A stretch of DNA of 64,000 nucleotides. Source: Sphingobacterium sp. SGG-5. GTDB taxonomy: Bacteria; Bacteroidota; Bacteroidia; Sphingobacteriales; Sphingobacteriaceae. The position numbers were made by a program, and so were the translations under genes. This document shows positions 53,221-63,050 of the stretch, one piece after another. The notes under the pieces are model-generated. The model ran no database searches. It had not been told where the DNA came from and saw nothing but the letters and a program-made list of their open reading frames with translations. Position 1 is the first letter of the stretch. Each line of letters begins with the position of its first letter. The stretch covers positions 62,001 to 126,000 of the forward strand of contig NZ_JAAKGO010000008.1 in NCBI RefSeq assembly GCF_011043525.1, in the 5' to 3' direction.

Positions 53221-53341
53221 AGTGTATGACCTCTGTTTTTTTTAAGGACACAAAGTTAATGATTATAAAAGAAAATCAGTAATAAGTGTTATATTTGGTA
53301 GTAATCGTATTCATGAAACGGATTTAAACGGAACGTTGTAG

Positions 53342-55810
53342 ATGGCTTGTCAACCCAATTATTTGCTATATCTGCTTATATTATTATTTTCTTCTTTCCG
53401 TTTGACGGCACAGACGGGGTTTACGCTCCACGAATCGTTGAAAGGAAATCAGGTCGTGGGGATAGTCTTAGGAGGTCAAGCAAGATTGACGGGAGGGATA
53501 GAGGATGCGCCTGATGATGGTTGGCTACGGTTGACTGATGCGAGGGAAAATCAAATTGGCTATGCGGTAATCAACGAATCTTTTCCTTCCAGTTTAGGCG
53601 TAGAGATCGATTTTGAGTTTGTTATATGGGGCGGAACCGGTGCCGATGGCTTTTCAATTTTTTTGTTTGACGCAAATTATGATCCGACGTTACAGGATGA
53701 CAGTGATCCGTATAAATTTAAAATAGGTGCTGTGGGAGGTTCTTTGGGTTATGCAAACAATGCGACTACTTCAGGGCTTTCTGGAGGGTATCTTGGTGTC
53801 GGCATCGATGAATGGGGAAACTATACCATCAGTAGCGGAAGTAAGCGCGGAGGAGCTGGAGGAACTGCATTATTGCCAGGTATAGGAGTCCGGGGCTCAG
53901 CAGAATCTGATTATGCGTGGCTAACGGGGAATGTTACTCTTCCACAAACTCTAGGTATTAGTAACTTTACGCTCGATTATAAAGGGCCTATAGCACCCCG
54001 CCCAGATCCAACAGGTTATTACCGGCGAATTTTTCTCACGATTGATCCGGTTTATGAGAATGGACAGATTACACATTATGAACTTTCAACAAAGTTACAG
54101 ACTGATATTAATACGACCCCTGCGTTGATCTTGGACAAAGTCAAAATTAACCAAATTCCCCCAGATTATTTGAAAATTGGGTTTGCTGCCGCAACTGGAG
54201 GAAGTACACATATCCATGAGGTTCGGAATTTGAATGTCACGACACCGGCGGATCTTTGGGTGCGTAAAAGTGTGAATAGGGAAGAAGCCCATGTAGGTGA
54301 TGAGATGATTTATACCGTTAAAGTGATGAATCAATTTGATCTGCAGGCGGATTATCTGGAACTGAAGGATGTACTTCCCGATCATTTTCAAGTCGAGCAT
54401 ATCACCTATGCCGACGATGGGAAACCCGGAACGGGAATCGTAAGTGGATGGACACCCGGAGACTTGGACATAGCGCATGTAATCCTGAATTTAGCACCTT
54501 TTAGCGAAGCCGTCTTTGAGATCAGGGGGCGGGTAGCGTCCGTTGCGGAGGACGTTATACTCGTGAGTACAGCAACATTTGACGCCACGGATCAAACAGG
54601 TTTTTCGGATACCAAGAAGGAAAATAATACTTCTCTGGTGACGACCCGTATTATCGTGCCTAAGATCGTCATCGAAGATGAAAGCTTCGATATGAAAATG
54701 GGACTGCCTTTGTCATCGGAAGAAATGAATGTGCTGGAGAATGACCGGATCGATGGCGTGCCTGTGGATTTGCTGGCATTTGAGCTGCTTGTCGTTCTTC
54801 CTGCGCAAGCTGTGGATGGAGGAGAGGTGCCAGAATTGAATGTGTCGACAGGAAATATTCAGCTGCCGTCAAGGATGACCGTAGGAGAATACAAGATCAC
54901 ATATCGTATTGTAGAGCGGATTAATCCGAATAACTATCAGGAAGGCACTGTTAGTGTACGGATAGAACCTAATATTGTAATCGCAGAGATGGATGACTTT
55001 GGGTTTTTCCGTGAGGGACAGGAATATCGGACGGCAAATGTGTGGGATAATGATACGTGGAATGATACGCGCTTAGATCCTCAAGAGGTGCAGCTTACGT
55101 GGGTCAGCACTGCTCCACCCGGTATGGTATTGCACAACAATGGCACAGTCGAAATTCGCTCATCCACTAAAGAAGGTGATTATATTTTGACGTATAACAT
55201 ATGCGACGTTAACCATCCTGCCAATTGCAGTGAAACGACAGTGACGATGCGTATCCGAAATGTGTTAGCTGCACAGGATGATTATTACGAACTGGTCATC
55301 GACCGGGGTAGTGTCGTGACACCGAGCGTACTGGAGAATGACGTTTCCGCCGAACTGTCTGCTTCGACATCGGAGCTTCGGCTTATTCCGGGTAAGCCGA
55401 GCCATTCTTTTATGAAAATGGATGCAGACGGTGTGATTTTCTTTCCAGAGGGGACAAGAGTAGGGCGCTATACCTATCCTTACACGGTTTGTGAATTAGG
55501 TAGGCCTGGCAATTGTCAAAACGTGGTAGCCGTAATTGATATCAAGGCAAAGGAGCTATTTGCTCCTAATATTATCACACCCAACAGAGACGGCTTTAAC
55601 GATTACTTTGAAGTCGTGGGGTATGAATATTACGATAAAATGGAGTTATTGGTATTTAATACAGGTGGAATAGAAGTGTATCGAAATGTGGATTACAAGA
55701 ATAATTGGGATGCAGGCCACCTCCAAGAGGATACATATTACTATATTCTCTACATGAAGAAAGGAAGTCAGACCACAGTTTATAAGGGTTATGTACTCGT
55801 TAAACGATAA
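53342..55810 (+). CDS. Secreted lectin-like protein with T9SS type B CTD
   Basis: 822 residues: signal peptide (LLYLLILLFSSFRLTAQ); an L-type lectin-like domain (about 30-320: FEFVIWGGTGADGFSIFLFD, GGYLGVGIDEWGNY); a DUF11-like domain (LWVRKSVNREEAHVGDEMIY); two or three Ig-like units; and a C-terminal sorting domain beginning APNIITPNRDGFNDYFEV and ending YKGYVLVKR. This CTD is the gliding-associated type B signal of type IX secretion. It probably sits on the cell surface and may bind sugars. Confidence 0.88.
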   Translation: MACQPNYLLYLLILLFSSFRLTAQTGFTLHESLKGNQVVGIVLGGQARLTGGIEDAPDDGWLRLTDARENQIGYAVINESFPSSLGVEIDFEFVIWGGTGADGFSIFLFDANYDPTLQDDSDPYKFKIGAVGGSLGYANNATTSGLSGGYLGVGIDEWGNYTISSGSKRGGAGGTALLPGIGVRGSAESDYAWLTGNVTLPQTLGISNFTLDYKGPIAPRPDPTGYYRRIFLTIDPVYENGQITHYELSTKLQTDINTTPALILDKVKINQIPPDYLKIGFAAATGGSTHIHEVRNLNVTTPADLWVRKSVNREEAHVGDEMIYTVKVMNQFDLQADYLELKDVLPDHFQVEHITYADDGKPGTGIVSGWTPGDLDIAHVILNLAPFSEAVFEIRGRVASVAEDVILVSTATFDATDQTGFSDTKKENNTSLVTTRIIVPKIVIEDESFDMKMGLPLSSEEMNVLENDRIDGVPVDLLAFELLVVLPAQAVDGGEVPELNVSTGNIQLPSRMTVGEYKITYRIVERINPNNYQEGTVSVRIEPNIVIAEMDDFGFFREGQEYRTANVWDNDTWNDTRLDPQEVQLTWVSTAPPGMVLHNNGTVEIRSSTKEGDYILTYNICDVNHPANCSETTVTMRIRNVLAAQDDYYELVIDRGSVVTPSVLENDVSAELSASTSELRLIPGKPSHSFMKMDADGVIFFPEGTRVGRYTYPYTVCELGRPGNCQNVVAVIDIKAKELFAPNIITPNRDGFNDYFEVVGYEYYDKMELLVFNTGGIEVYRNVDYKNNWDAGHLQEDTYYYILYMKKGSQTTVYKGYVLVKR

Positions 55811-55818
55811 CCTTTGTA

Positions 55819-56172
55819 TTAAGCCGAAAAACTGCTTCCGCAGCCACAGGTGCTTGAGGCGTTGGGGTTATTAAAGGTGAAGCCTCGGGCATCGAGTCCG
55901 TTTTTGAAGTCAACTTCCATACCGGCCAGATACATCCCGTGTGCTTTGTTCATAAAAACACGAATGCCGTCAATTTCATACTCCGAATCACCTTCTTTTT
56001 TTTGGTCAAATCCCAGTATATAACTCATTCCGGAGCAACCGCCTCCTTCTACACCCACACGTAAACCAAAATCAGGCCCTATCTCCTGCTGGTCTATTAA
56101 TTTTTTGAGCTCAGCCAAAGCTCCTGCTGTCAATGTTACCGGTGCGGGGGTTGTAATGTTCTCTGTACGCAT
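55819..56172 (-). CDS. HesB/IscA-family iron-sulfur assembly protein
   Basis: 117 residues from ATG 56172; a longer frame to 56601 runs antisense into the next gene and is not real. The three metal-binding Cys are Cys46 (GGGCSGMSY), Cys109 and Cys111 (STCGCGSSF). A-type carriers deliver Fe-S clusters to apo-enzymes; ErpA-like or IscA-like cannot be told apart here. It stands alone, without iscSU. Confidence 0.93.
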   Translation of the reverse strand: MRTENITTPAPVTLTAGALAELKKLIDQQEIGPDFGLRVGVEGGGCSGMSYILGFDQKKEGDSEYEIDGIRVFMNKAHGMYLAGMEVDFKNGLDARGFTFNNPNASSTCGCGSSFSA

Positions 56173-56277
56173 AATCTTTATTCTCCCAACTTGTAATATA
56201 GTAAGGCAAAAATACGTAATTTTAGCCACAAAATAGGATAAAGGTGATTTTTTACACAAGGTAAACATTCGATATAC

Positions 56278-56811
56278 ATGGAGTTCATAGCATTTTTTAA
56301 GCAGCTTTTCATACTCGTTTTCGGCGTTTTTGCTGCGTTGGTATTGGCATTTTATATGATCTGGCCAAAGCTCGAAGGTTATATGCTTAAAATAAATAAC
56401 ATGAATCAGCATAAAGCCCGGACAAAGGATCAGCGTCAGCTTGTATTTGCGGCCTATGAACGGTTGATATTGTTGATCCACCGTCTTTCGCCGCAACAGG
56501 TTATGCTGCGCCACCATGATATGCAGAAATCTATTGCACAATTCAGGCAAGCTGTGATTGCAGACATAGAGCAAGAATATCAGCATAATTTTACACAACA
56601 ACTGTATGTGTCGGATGCTGCTTGGGCTACTGTTAGGGAGTTAAAGGATAGCACCATTGCCTTGTTACGGAATGCAAGTAAGGGATTAGGTGAGCATGCA
56701 GGTTTGGATGATTACATTGCCATTGTATTGCGCCATGTCAGTGCGTTAGATACCAATCCTTACGATGCCGCCCAGATTCTTTTAAAAAGGGAGTTGAATA
56801 GCTATTCGTAA
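56278..56811 (+). CDS. Membrane-anchored hypothetical protein
   Basis: 177 residues: one N-terminal transmembrane helix (FFKQLFILVFGVFAALVLAF), then an all-helical soluble part (RQLVFAAYERLILLIHRLSP, FRQAVIADIEQEYQHNFTQQ). The family is found in Bacteroidota as far as I recall, but has no name I am sure of. Divergent from the iscA-like gene. Confidence 0.75.
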   Translation: MEFIAFFKQLFILVFGVFAALVLAFYMIWPKLEGYMLKINNMNQHKARTKDQRQLVFAAYERLILLIHRLSPQQVMLRHHDMQKSIAQFRQAVIADIEQEYQHNFTQQLYVSDAAWATVRELKDSTIALLRNASKGLGEHAGLDDYIAIVLRHVSALDTNPYDAAQILLKRELNSYS

Positions 56812-56881
56812 TTCTTCTGCAACAAGGAGTTACTCCAAAATAATTTTTGCTATTGGCATTCGTAATGCAAGGCATTTTATG

Positions 56882-56889
56882 TAAATTTG
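56882..56889 (+). promoter_or_regulatory. Putative glyA promoter (-7 box)
   Basis: TAAATTTG fits TAnnTTTG, 48 bases before the glyA ATG. The -33 element is not clear. Confidence 0.5.
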
Positions 56890-56937
56890 CAGCTTATTGA
56901 AAAAAGCAACGTCCTATTTAAAAAAATAACAAGAATA

Positions 56938-58209
56938 ATGGAAAGAGATCAAGCAATCTTTAATCTGATCGCTGACGAGCAAAAACGCCAGGAAGAGGGT
57001 ATCGAGCTCATCGCGTCGGAAAACTTCGTAAGTAAACAGGTCATGGAGGCAGCAGGCTCTGTATTAACCAATAAATATGCTGAAGGCCTGCCAGGGAAAC
57101 GTTATTATGGGGGGTGTGAAGTTGTGGATCAGATCGAAAGCATTGCGATCGACCGTGCGAAGAAGCTTTTTGGCGCAGCTTGGGTGAACGTGCAGCCCCA
57201 TTCGGGAGCACAGGCCAATGCCGCTGTTTTTCTAGCAACAATCAAACCAGGCGATAAAATTTTAGGTCTTGATTTGTCGCATGGTGGCCATTTAACGCAT
57301 GGCTCTCCGGCGAATCTTTCCGGCAAAATATACGAGCCGCTATTCTACGGTGTAAAAGAAGATACCGGACTTATTGATTATGAGCAGCTGGAGGAAACCG
57401 CACTTCGTGAAAAACCAAAGATGATTATCTGCGGTGCTTCTGCTTACTCGCGTGATTGGGATTATGCCCGTATCCGCAAGGTGGCAGATGAAATTGGTGC
57501 ACTTGTTATGGCTGATATTTCACATCCCGCAGGCTTGATTGCTAAAGGATTGTTGAGCGATCCGCTCCCCCATTGTCATATTGTGACAACAACGACCCAC
57601 AAGACACTTCGTGGTCCACGGGGCGGTATGATCATGGTGGGTAAAGATTTTGAAAATCCTTGGGGTATCAAGACACCAAAAGGTGAGATTCGGACCATCA
57701 CACAACTGTTGGATCTGGCGGTTTTCCCGGGTACACAAGGTGGTCCGTTAGAACATACGATTGCAGCTAAGGCAATTGCTTTCGGAGAAGCATTATCAGA
57801 CGATTATCTGGAATACGCAAAACAGGTGCAACGAAATGCACAGGCTTTGGCAAAATTCTTTGTCGATCGTGATTATAAAATTATCTCGGGAGGTACGGAC
57901 AATCACCTGATGTTGGTTGATTTGAGAAATAAAGATGTCTCGGGTAAAGAAGCCGAGGCCATTTTAGGTGAAGCCGGTATTACGACCAACAAAAATATGG
58001 TACCGTTCGATACGCGCTCGCCTTTTGTCACATCTGGTGTGCGTTTTGGAACTGCAGCGATTACCACACGTGGTGTTAAAGAAGCTGAGATGATACAGAT
58101 CGGTGAGTTGATCGATGAAGCATTGCAAAATCGTTCGGATGCAGCGAAGCTGGCGACAATTCATGATAAGGTGAAAACGATGATGGCTAAATTTCCATTG
58201 TACAGATAA
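56938..58209 (+). CDS. glyA: Serine hydroxymethyltransferase
   Basis: 423 residues from ATG 56938; the longer frame starts at a TTG within the -7 box. PLP Lys is in [14 protein letters not shown], with [13 protein letters not shown] at the N-terminus and [13 protein letters not shown]. It interconverts serine and glycine and supplies one-carbon units. A terminator follows. Confidence 0.97.
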   Translation: MERDQAIFNLIADEQKRQEEGIELIASENFVSKQVMEAAGSVLTNKYAEGLPGKRYYGGCEVVDQIESIAIDRAKKLFGAAWVNVQPHSGAQANAAVFLATIKPGDKILGLDLSHGGHLTHGSPANLSGKIYEPLFYGVKEDTGLIDYEQLEETALREKPKMIICGASAYSRDWDYARIRKVADEIGALVMADISHPAGLIAKGLLSDPLPHCHIVTTTTHKTLRGPRGGMIMVGKDFENPWGIKTPKGEIRTITQLLDLAVFPGTQGGPLEHTIAAKAIAFGEALSDDYLEYAKQVQRNAQALAKFFVDRDYKIISGGTDNHLMLVDLRNKDVSGKEAEAILGEAGITTNKNMVPFDTRSPFVTSGVRFGTAAITTRGVKEAEMIQIGELIDEALQNRSDAAKLATIHDKVKTMMAKFPLYR

Positions 58210-58235
58210 TATAATAAGTACATATACATCATTTT

Positions 58236-58269
58236 GAGCCTCAAGGGAAACCTTGAGGCTCTTTCTTTG
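58236..58269 (+). terminator. Intrinsic terminator after glyA
   Basis: GAGCCTCAAGG (58236-58246) and CCTTGAGGCTC (58251-58261) pair perfectly over 11 bp with a four-base loop, then a T-rich tail. Confidence 0.92.
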
Positions 58270-58438
58270 TTATCTTATTGAAGTGTAAAAAATGTAAATT
58301 AGTGTTAAATAATAAACGAAACTTTGATAAATACGAATTTTGACTTATTTTAGAACACATAAATAAATATTTTGCCTATCGGAACAGCATTACTCTTATT
58401 CAACACGTAGTAAAATCCTAGCTTAAATTAGGTACATT

Positions 58439-59029
58439 ATGAATTTATTGAAAAATAAGAGTGATCAAGAGCTTATAGAAGCTTATATAGCCGGTAATGA
58501 AGAAGGTTTGCGGTTCTTAATAGAGCGGTACAAGACCAAAATATACACGGCAATATATGTCCGCGTAAAAGATGAATTCCTCGCTGAAGATATATTTCAA
58601 GAAACCTTTATTAAAGTAATCAATACGTTAAAGCTTGGTCGATATAACGATGAAGGCAAGTTTTTACCTTGGGTAATCCGTATTGCGAATAACATGGTCA
58701 TTGACCATTTCCGTCGTGAGAAAAGGAGTCCGACAGTAGTCGATAGTGACGGGTATGATATATTCGAATTGTTGGATTTTGCGGAAGAAGGTACCGATGA
58801 TAGAATGGTAAAAAAACAACAAGACATCGATTTGAAGAAGATTATACAGATGTTACCTGACGATCAGAAGGAGGTGTTGATTATGCGCCATTTCTGTAAT
58901 ATGAGCTTTAAGGAAATTGCCGAGGTTATGAACGTCAGTATTAATACGGCTTTGGGAAGAATGCGCTATGCCTTGGCTAACCTTCGTAAAATGATCGAAG
59001 AGCATAATATTGCTTTTCAAATTAGCTAA
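58439..59029 (+). CDS. ECF-type RNA polymerase sigma factor
   Basis: 196 residues: sigma region 2 (FLAEDIFQETFIKVINTL, FLPWVIRIANNMVIDHFRRE) and region 4 (MLPDDQKEVLIMRHFCNMSF, KEIAEVMNVSINTALGRMRY). No anti-sigma factor gene is next to it. The regulon is unknown; the oxidase operon begins 142 bases downstream. Confidence 0.92.
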   Translation: MNLLKNKSDQELIEAYIAGNEEGLRFLIERYKTKIYTAIYVRVKDEFLAEDIFQETFIKVINTLKLGRYNDEGKFLPWVIRIANNMVIDHFRREKRSPTVVDSDGYDIFELLDFAEEGTDDRMVKKQQDIDLKKIIQMLPDDQKEVLIMRHFCNMSFKEIAEVMNVSINTALGRMRYALANLRKMIEEHNIAFQIS

Positions 59030-59171
59030 TCTTTCCTTTTATTCCCCACTTTATTCGTAAACCTCTTTGGTAAAAAATAATAAAGGACTTTTTTGTCTTT
59101 TATTGTTTTTTGTCGTTACTTTGTGCTGTCATTATAATGGGGGATTAAAAATTACAACCGGACATAATTGT

Positions 59172-61313
59172 ATGAAAAAAACATTCATGTTAAAATCTGT
59201 TTGCACCGCCTTGGCTATTTTAAAAATAAATGCCTTACTAGCGGTAGAACGTACGACTCCGTATAGTTATCAGCTAAAAGGTACTGATCTTTTTCTGTGG
59301 ATAGCTTTGTTTCTTGTTGCTGTTTTATTCATTGCAGTGCTTTTATTGGGGGAGAAGATAGGTGGTATTTCTAACCTTCTGAAAAAGGAAGGTCCGAAAG
59401 AAGAAGGCGATAAATTGCGGACGTATCTACATCGGCTGAATAGTCAGCAGATCAACCGGATACTTCAATATAAAAAGAGACAAAAAATGAATTTACCAGC
59501 TGTCATAGTAGGAGCATTGGGTGTTTCGCTATACTTGCTTCCGTCAAATCTTCTGGCTCAACAAGGAGACACTATAAATCGGAGTAATATCTTTACCCAA
59601 GGCGGTGTAATCATCACGCTGATATTATTATCCATTCCGGTCATACTGGCTGTGTTTATTTTATTTATGAAAATAGGGAAAAGACTGTATACTATAAATA
59701 ATCAGGCACGGGGTGAAGAAGCGGAAGAGATAGCGAATCTGATCGATCAGATACCGCTGAGTGATATAGAGGAAGAGCTTGAAGAGCAGAAGTCGGCTCT
59801 GGATTACCGTGTTGACCAAAACAGTCTTTCTGGTAAGACGCAGGCGAAGGATAACCGGGGAATTTTGAAGATTGACCCTAATGCAGGTATACAGATCGTA
59901 TCGGTAAAAAAGAAAGCGGTACAACGGCCTAACGTGGATCCGGCATTATCCCGGATGGTCACCTGGTATCTTATTTCCGCAACATGTTGGCTCTTATTCG
60001 GTACCACCGTAGGTGAATATGTCGGAATCAAATTTGTCGCTCCCGATGTCGATGCGGTGAGCTGGTTGAGCTTCGGTAGGCTTCGACCCGTACATACCAA
60101 TGCGGTATTTTGGGGCTGGGCTTCGATAGCGATGATCGGACTCGCCTATTATGTCGTGCCCCGTGTTAGCAATACTCCAATATTCAGCCTAAAGTGGGGC
60201 TGGTATTCACTGCATTTGATCAATGCTTGTGTGCTGTTGGGAACCGTGTCATTGTTAGCAGGCGTAAATAATGGTGGGGGAGAGTACCGTGAATATATAT
60301 GGCCCATTATGCTGCTTTTTGCTATTGCATTAGTCTTGACCCTTATTAATTTTTACAAGACGATAGGTAGGCGAACGACCCGGGAGATCTATATATCGAA
60401 CTGGTATATCGTAGCAGCTATCATTTTCACCATAGTCATCGCATTGGTAGCCTATATACCCTTTTGGCAACACGGGCTGGGTGAGACTATTGTACAAGGG
60501 TATTATATGCATCAAGGAGTGGGAATGTGGTTCATGTTATTTACGCTGGGGTTAGTTTACTATTTTCTTCCGCAACAACTTAATAAACCGATTTATTCCT
60601 ATAGTCTCGGTGTGCTGGCTTTTTGGTCGCAGATCTTGTTTTATACCCTGATTGGAAGTCACCATTTTGTTTTTAGCTCCATACCGTGGTGGCTGCAGAC
60701 CGTTGCTATTGTAGGTAGTGCCGGTATGGCGATACCGGTTATTGCCGGTACGACTAATTTCCTGATGACATTCAACGGGGCATGGTTTAAAATAAGAGAT
60801 AGCTATACACTGCCTTTCTTTCTGGTGGGCACGATCTTTTACTTCACCGGATCACTGCAGGGGACGGCCGAAGCCTTCAGGTCTACAAACCTCGTGTGGC
60901 ATTTTACAGACTTTACCGTAGCACATTCTCACCTGACCATGTACGGTATCATTTGTTTCTTCTTATGGGCATGTATATACGCGATAGTTCCTCGATTTAC
61001 CGGTCAGGAAGCACCACAGATTTCTATCGGTGCCCACTTCTGGCTGGCTTTGATCGGCATGATGTTTTATACCGTGCCATTGATGTATGGCAGTACACTT
61101 AAAGGATTGATGTGGATAGAAGGGAAGCCTTTTATTGAAGGTGTCGTGGCTATGGCACCGCATTGGTTATGGCGGGCTATTGGAGGAAGTTTGATGTGGC
61201 TTTCCCATCTTTTCTTTGCGTATAATATGTACAGGATGATATCGATACAGAAGAAAGTAGATGTCCCGGAAGAAATAATAAAAAGGCTGGAAGAGAAAAA
61301 AATATCCGAGTAA
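59172..61313 (+). CDS. ccoN: cbb3-type oxidase subunit I with N-terminal extension
   Basis: 713 residues from ATG 59172; the longer frame starts at a TTG. The core (from about 260) has low-spin haem His308 (RPVHTNAVFWGW), CuB ligands His447, His497 and His498, and His585/His587 (TVAHSHLTMYG). Tyr491 lies six residues before His497, where C-family O2 reductases keep the cross-linked Tyr, so this is an oxygen reductase, not an NO reductase. The first about 255 residues add two or more membrane segments and an acidic linker, unlike ordinary CcoN. Confidence 0.9.
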   Translation: MKKTFMLKSVCTALAILKINALLAVERTTPYSYQLKGTDLFLWIALFLVAVLFIAVLLLGEKIGGISNLLKKEGPKEEGDKLRTYLHRLNSQQINRILQYKKRQKMNLPAVIVGALGVSLYLLPSNLLAQQGDTINRSNIFTQGGVIITLILLSIPVILAVFILFMKIGKRLYTINNQARGEEAEEIANLIDQIPLSDIEEELEEQKSALDYRVDQNSLSGKTQAKDNRGILKIDPNAGIQIVSVKKKAVQRPNVDPALSRMVTWYLISATCWLLFGTTVGEYVGIKFVAPDVDAVSWLSFGRLRPVHTNAVFWGWASIAMIGLAYYVVPRVSNTPIFSLKWGWYSLHLINACVLLGTVSLLAGVNNGGGEYREYIWPIMLLFAIALVLTLINFYKTIGRRTTREIYISNWYIVAAIIFTIVIALVAYIPFWQHGLGETIVQGYYMHQGVGMWFMLFTLGLVYYFLPQQLNKPIYSYSLGVLAFWSQILFYTLIGSHHFVFSSIPWWLQTVAIVGSAGMAIPVIAGTTNFLMTFNGAWFKIRDSYTLPFFLVGTIFYFTGSLQGTAEAFRSTNLVWHFTDFTVAHSHLTMYGIICFFLWACIYAIVPRFTGQEAPQISIGAHFWLALIGMMFYTVPLMYGSTLKGLMWIEGKPFIEGVVAMAPHWLWRAIGGSLMWLSHLFFAYNMYRMISIQKKVDVPEEIIKRLEEKKISE

Positions 61314-61340
61314 GGAGTTGTTTAATTACGGTATATAGAT

Positions 61341-62354
61341 ATGAACTTTTTTGATAATCATAGAAATTTATTTTTGACGGCAACGCTATTCTTTGTTGTG
61401 CTCACGATTTTTGTCGCGATAATACCTGCGCTGCATAATCAGGTCGTCAATGCGCCACTTCCTTCCGCTGTGCCGCTGTCGGAAGATGCGATCCGTGGTA
61501 AAGCTTTGTATGTATCGCATGGTTGTGTCGCCTGTCACACGCAGCAGGTGCGTAACTTAGATATGGACAAGATGTGGGGAAGTCGGCCAAGTATGGCGGC
61601 AGATTATGCGGGTACAGGTCGGACAGATGTCTGGAGAAATACGGCCACGTTGATGGGGACAGAACGTACAGGCCCGGACTTGACAGACGTTGGCAACAGG
61701 CAACCAAGCCAGGATTGGAATTTGGTGCATCTCTTCAACCCTCGGATCGTCGTTAAGGAGTCTGTCATGCCTGCATATCCTTTTTTATTTGAATTTAAAC
61801 AGAATCCATCCAAGAATGACGTCGTTGTTGCTGTGCCCGAACAATATGCGCCAAAAGACGGTAGCCAGATTGTGGCGACACCAGAGGCCTTGCAATTAGT
61901 AGCCTATTTACAATCATTGAAACAGGCGCCTCTTCCGGAAACAATGGTTGCTCCTGACTTTCTATATAAACGGGAGAAAAAGAAAGCGGATGCGGCAGCG
62001 GGTGGAGGAGAAGCTTCGGAGTTGGATGGTCAAGCGTTATACGTTGCGAATTGCCAGGCTTGCCATCAGGCTGATGGGATGGGGTTGCCCGGAGCTTTTC
62101 CTCCGCTAAAGGGAAGCCAGGTCGTAGATGACGACGACAATCTGGAACTGTACATCGATATTATCATGAATGGTTATGATAGCCGACCAGAATATGGTGC
62201 GATGGCGGCTGTAGGTGTGAATGCCGGTTTTACGGAACATGAAGTTGCTGCTATCATCAATTTCGAACGGAGCAGCTGGGGCAATAATGGTAAGAAAGTA
62301 GCCGCTGAAGAGATCAAAAAAATTGTAGATTTTGTCAAGCTTCAAGCAAAATAA
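61341..62354 (+). CDS. cbb3 oxidase cytochrome c subunit, CcoO-CcoP-like fusion
   Basis: 337 residues: one N-terminal anchor (LFLTATLFFVVLTIFVAIIP), a CcoO-like monohaem domain with CVACH (62-66), TERTGPDLTDVGNR and Met143 in SVMPAYPF, then a Glu/Ala/Gly linker and a second cytochrome c domain with CQACH (238-242), as in CcoP. It passes electrons to subunit I. It starts 27 bases after ccoN. Confidence 0.92.
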   Translation: MNFFDNHRNLFLTATLFFVVLTIFVAIIPALHNQVVNAPLPSAVPLSEDAIRGKALYVSHGCVACHTQQVRNLDMDKMWGSRPSMAADYAGTGRTDVWRNTATLMGTERTGPDLTDVGNRQPSQDWNLVHLFNPRIVVKESVMPAYPFLFEFKQNPSKNDVVVAVPEQYAPKDGSQIVATPEALQLVAYLQSLKQAPLPETMVAPDFLYKREKKKADAAAGGGEASELDGQALYVANCQACHQADGMGLPGAFPPLKGSQVVDDDDNLELYIDIIMNGYDSRPEYGAMAAVGVNAGFTEHEVAAIINFERSSWGNNGKKVAAEEIKKIVDFVKLQAK

Positions 62355-62364
62355 AAAAACAAAC

Positions 62365-62637
62365 ATGAAAAAGAGATTCATACTCCTTAGCTTTGCATTA
62401 CTGACCTTAGGCCAGTCGTTTGGTTGTCCTGTTTGTGATCGTAACCAGCCGAAACTGCTGCGCGGATTAGTGCATGGGTCGGGACCGGACAGTAATTGGG
62501 ATTATTTCATCGTCATCATCATGGTTCTTGTTTCGTTGGTGACTCTGTTTTATTCCATCAAGTGGCTTATTAAGCCCGGTGAGAATAAGCAAGATCATAT
62601 TAAAAGAATGATATTAAAATCGGAAGAATATGAGTGA
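62365..62637 (+). CDS. Small CxxC membrane protein of oxidase operon
   Basis: 90 residues from ATG 62365. Signal peptide (FILLSFALLTLGQSFG), then CPVCDRNQPKLLRG with CxxC at the mature N-terminus, and a transmembrane helix (YFIVIIMVLVSLVTLFYSIK) before a Lys-rich cytoplasmic tail. Same layout as the 36916-37176 protein. Possible copper or haem handling in oxidase assembly; inference. It lies 10 bases after the cytochrome c gene and overlaps the next by 8 bases. Confidence 0.8.
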   Translation: MKKRFILLSFALLTLGQSFGCPVCDRNQPKLLRGLVHGSGPDSNWDYFIVIIMVLVSLVTLFYSIKWLIKPGENKQDHIKRMILKSEEYE

Positions 62638-63037
62638 AAAAAGTAAGATCTACATTTTTATAGATGACGATGAAGTGCCGGTCGCTGAAGTTTTTTCACC
62701 CGTCACTTTTGAGCTGGATACGCAGAAATTAGTGGATGGCCAACATCATTTACGAATTGTCAGTAAAGATCCTTCGGGTAAGGAGGGGCTTCGCGTCATA
62801 CCTTTTGAGGTACGCAACGGGCCCGCAATCGATATTATAGGTATTAAAGAGGGTACGGTTGTTGATGGTAAAATACCGATTATGATTAATGCGTATGGTA
62901 AAGGTAACCAAAGTACGTTTTTGATTGAAGGTAGTGAGACGCCACAAGGTATACCGTGGTGGGTATGGATACTCATCATTGGCTTTGCGGGTTGGGCTCT
63001 TTATTATCTGATCAGGTATATGAATATTGGTATATAG
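62630..63037 (+). CDS. Tail-anchored Ig-like protein of oxidase operon
   Basis: 135 residues: a beta-sandwich part resembling bacterial Ig-like domains (VAEVFSPVTFELDTQKLVDG, then QHHLRIVSKDPSG) and one C-terminal transmembrane helix (WWVWILIIGFAGWALYYLIR). No signal peptide, so the soluble part may be cytoplasmic. I do not know a function. It overlaps the preceding gene by 8 bases and is 13 bases before the globin gene. Confidence 0.75.
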   Translation: MSEKSKIYIFIDDDEVPVAEVFSPVTFELDTQKLVDGQHHLRIVSKDPSGKEGLRVIPFEVRNGPAIDIIGIKEGTVVDGKIPIMINAYGKGNQSTFLIEGSETPQGIPWWVWILIIGFAGWALYYLIRYMNIGI

Positions 63038-63050
63038 TGAAAAGGAGAAA

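Noticed and set aside
55819..56601. 260-codon reading of the iscA-like gene
   Set aside because: The first 143 codons run antisense through the start of the 56278 gene; the conserved protein begins at ATG 56172.
59172..61313. Subunit I as nitric oxide reductase (NorB)
   Set aside because: The Tyr six residues before the His-His pair, kept in C-family oxygen reductases, is present, and the partner is CcoO-like.
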